Positions 13,570 to 14,045 of a stretch of DNA of 14,045 bases are shown here, in pieces (position 1 is the first letter of the stretch; each line of letters starts with the position of its first letter). This DNA comes from Enterospora canceri (lineage: Eukaryota; Microsporidia; Enterocytozoonidae). The stretch lies in the NCBI GenBank assembly GCA_002087915.1, contig LWDP01000046.1, positions 1 through 14,045 of the forward strand, written 5' to 3'. The position numbers were made by a program, and so were the translations under genes. The notes beneath the pieces are model-generated. The model made no database searches, had not been told where the DNA came from, and was given only the letters and a program-made list of their open reading frames with translations.

Positions 13570-14045
13570 AGGGCATCCTTCCCGTCTGCCACGCGCATGA
13601 CCCACCTGAATCCGGCGTAGATGTTGCTAGAGACCACTGAGTAGCCTGGATTCGTCATCAGCGAATTCTGCTCATTCTTCACACTGCAATCCATGATTCT
13701 GCACCGATACTTCTTCCCATCCACGACCATTCCATTCGAGTCATCGCAATGAAACAGCCCCCTGATCTCACTCGTCTTCTCCGCCCTCACGGCCCCACTC
13801 GTCACCAAATCGGTCTTGTTCAGCAGAAGCAGCACCGGAATGTTCTCCTTGAGATGCTCAACGAGCTGCTGGAACGCCTCGAATGCCTTTCTGTATCGCT
13901 GCGTGTCTGCAATGTCAATCACGAAGACCAGGCCATCCGTGTTCTTCACGTACTCTTTCCAGAAGTTTATGATTGTGGTCTGGCCGCCTACGTCCCACAG
14001 TCTGATCGTGGTCTTGTCGATTGTGATCTCCTCTGCGTTGAATCC
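13566..14045 (-). CDS. Arf/Arl-family small GTPase (partial, 5' end beyond the window)
   Basis: Reading leftward from the right edge, 159 codons are open to the TAA at 13568-13566. The visible protein begins GFNAEEI, the conserved GFN after the switch I threonine of Arf proteins. It continues with WDVGGQ (13997-13980), the Arf-type G3/switch II with the catalytic Gln. NKTDL (13820-13806) is the guanine-specifying G4 motif, and CSVKN stands at the G5 place. WDVGGQ excludes Rab, Ras and Rho and points to Arf or Arl; the P-loop and any N-terminal amphipathic helix or myristoylation site lie outside the window. Two stretches are longer than in Arf1: before G5 (around DDSNGMVVDGKKY) and between G5 and the last helix. 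Arf/Arl proteins switch with GTP to control vesicle coats, membranes or tubulin folding; the subtype cannot be fixed here. GC content is about 50-55%. Confidence 0.88.
   Translation of the reverse strand, partial: GFNAEEITIDKTTIRLWDVGGQTTIINFWKEYVKNTDGLVFVIDIADTQRYRKAFEAFQQLVEHLKENIPVLLLLNKTDLVTSGAVRAEKTSEIRGLFHCDDSNGMVVDGKKYRCRIMDCSVKNEQNSLMTNPGYSVVSSNIYAGFRWVMRVADGKDAL

Noticed and set aside
13566..13949. Arf/Arl gene starting at 13949
   Set aside because: That codon is GTG on the minus strand and the frame continues upstream through WDVGGQ to the window edge, so the real start lies outside.
1..14045. Introns, tRNA or rRNA genes, CRISPR arrays, transposons
   Set aside because: By eye I found no split reading frames, cloverleaf-like segments, regular spaced repeats or terminal inverted repeats; coding sequence accounts for nearly every base.

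Overview
The window reads as a slice of a highly compacted eukaryotic genome, most probably a microsporidian. Six genes fill almost all of it, plus part of a seventh at the right edge. No introns are apparent, gaps between neighbours run from 36 bp down to outright overlap, and the proteins are eukaryotic but shorter than their yeast counterparts. A midasin of about 2,685 residues, against about 4,900 in yeast, is the clearest example. Several start codons follow a CCC triplet closely, in the manner of the CCC/GGG start-proximal signals described in microsporidia. I cannot name the genus.

Layout: 1-85, a possible 3' end of an upstream gene and the promoter of the next; 86-1321 (+) glucose-6-phosphate dehydrogenase; 1344-1802 (+) a minimal NOT2/3/5-domain protein of the CCR4-NOT complex; 1783-2352 (-) a small Rossmann-like protein resembling a degenerate methyltransferase, possibly Trm6/Gcd10-like; 2361-3065 (+) proteasome subunit beta5; 3102-5477 (+) a winged-helix protein that best fits the largest TFIIIC subunit (tau138/Tfc3); 5512-13569 (+) midasin/Rea1; 13566-14045 (-) the C-terminal part of an Arf/Arl GTPase that runs off the right edge.

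The genes form no obvious pathway cluster. They cover NADPH supply (G6PD), mRNA turnover (CCR4-NOT), protein degradation (proteasome), RNA polymerase III transcription (TFIIIC), 60S ribosome assembly (midasin) and probably membrane traffic or the cytoskeleton (Arf/Arl). Four of them concern RNA or ribosome metabolism if the Trm6 guess is right, which may only reflect what a reduced genome keeps.

Points worth a second look: midasin's loss of nucleotide sites in AAA1 and AAA6 appears matched by loss of the arginine fingers expected to serve those sites; AAA1 carries a Cys/His cluster that could bind zinc; one CCC/GGG triplet sits between two divergent start codons only 8 bp apart; and base composition rises sharply from about 35% to about 50% GC inside the 3' end of midasin and on into the neighbouring GTPase gene.
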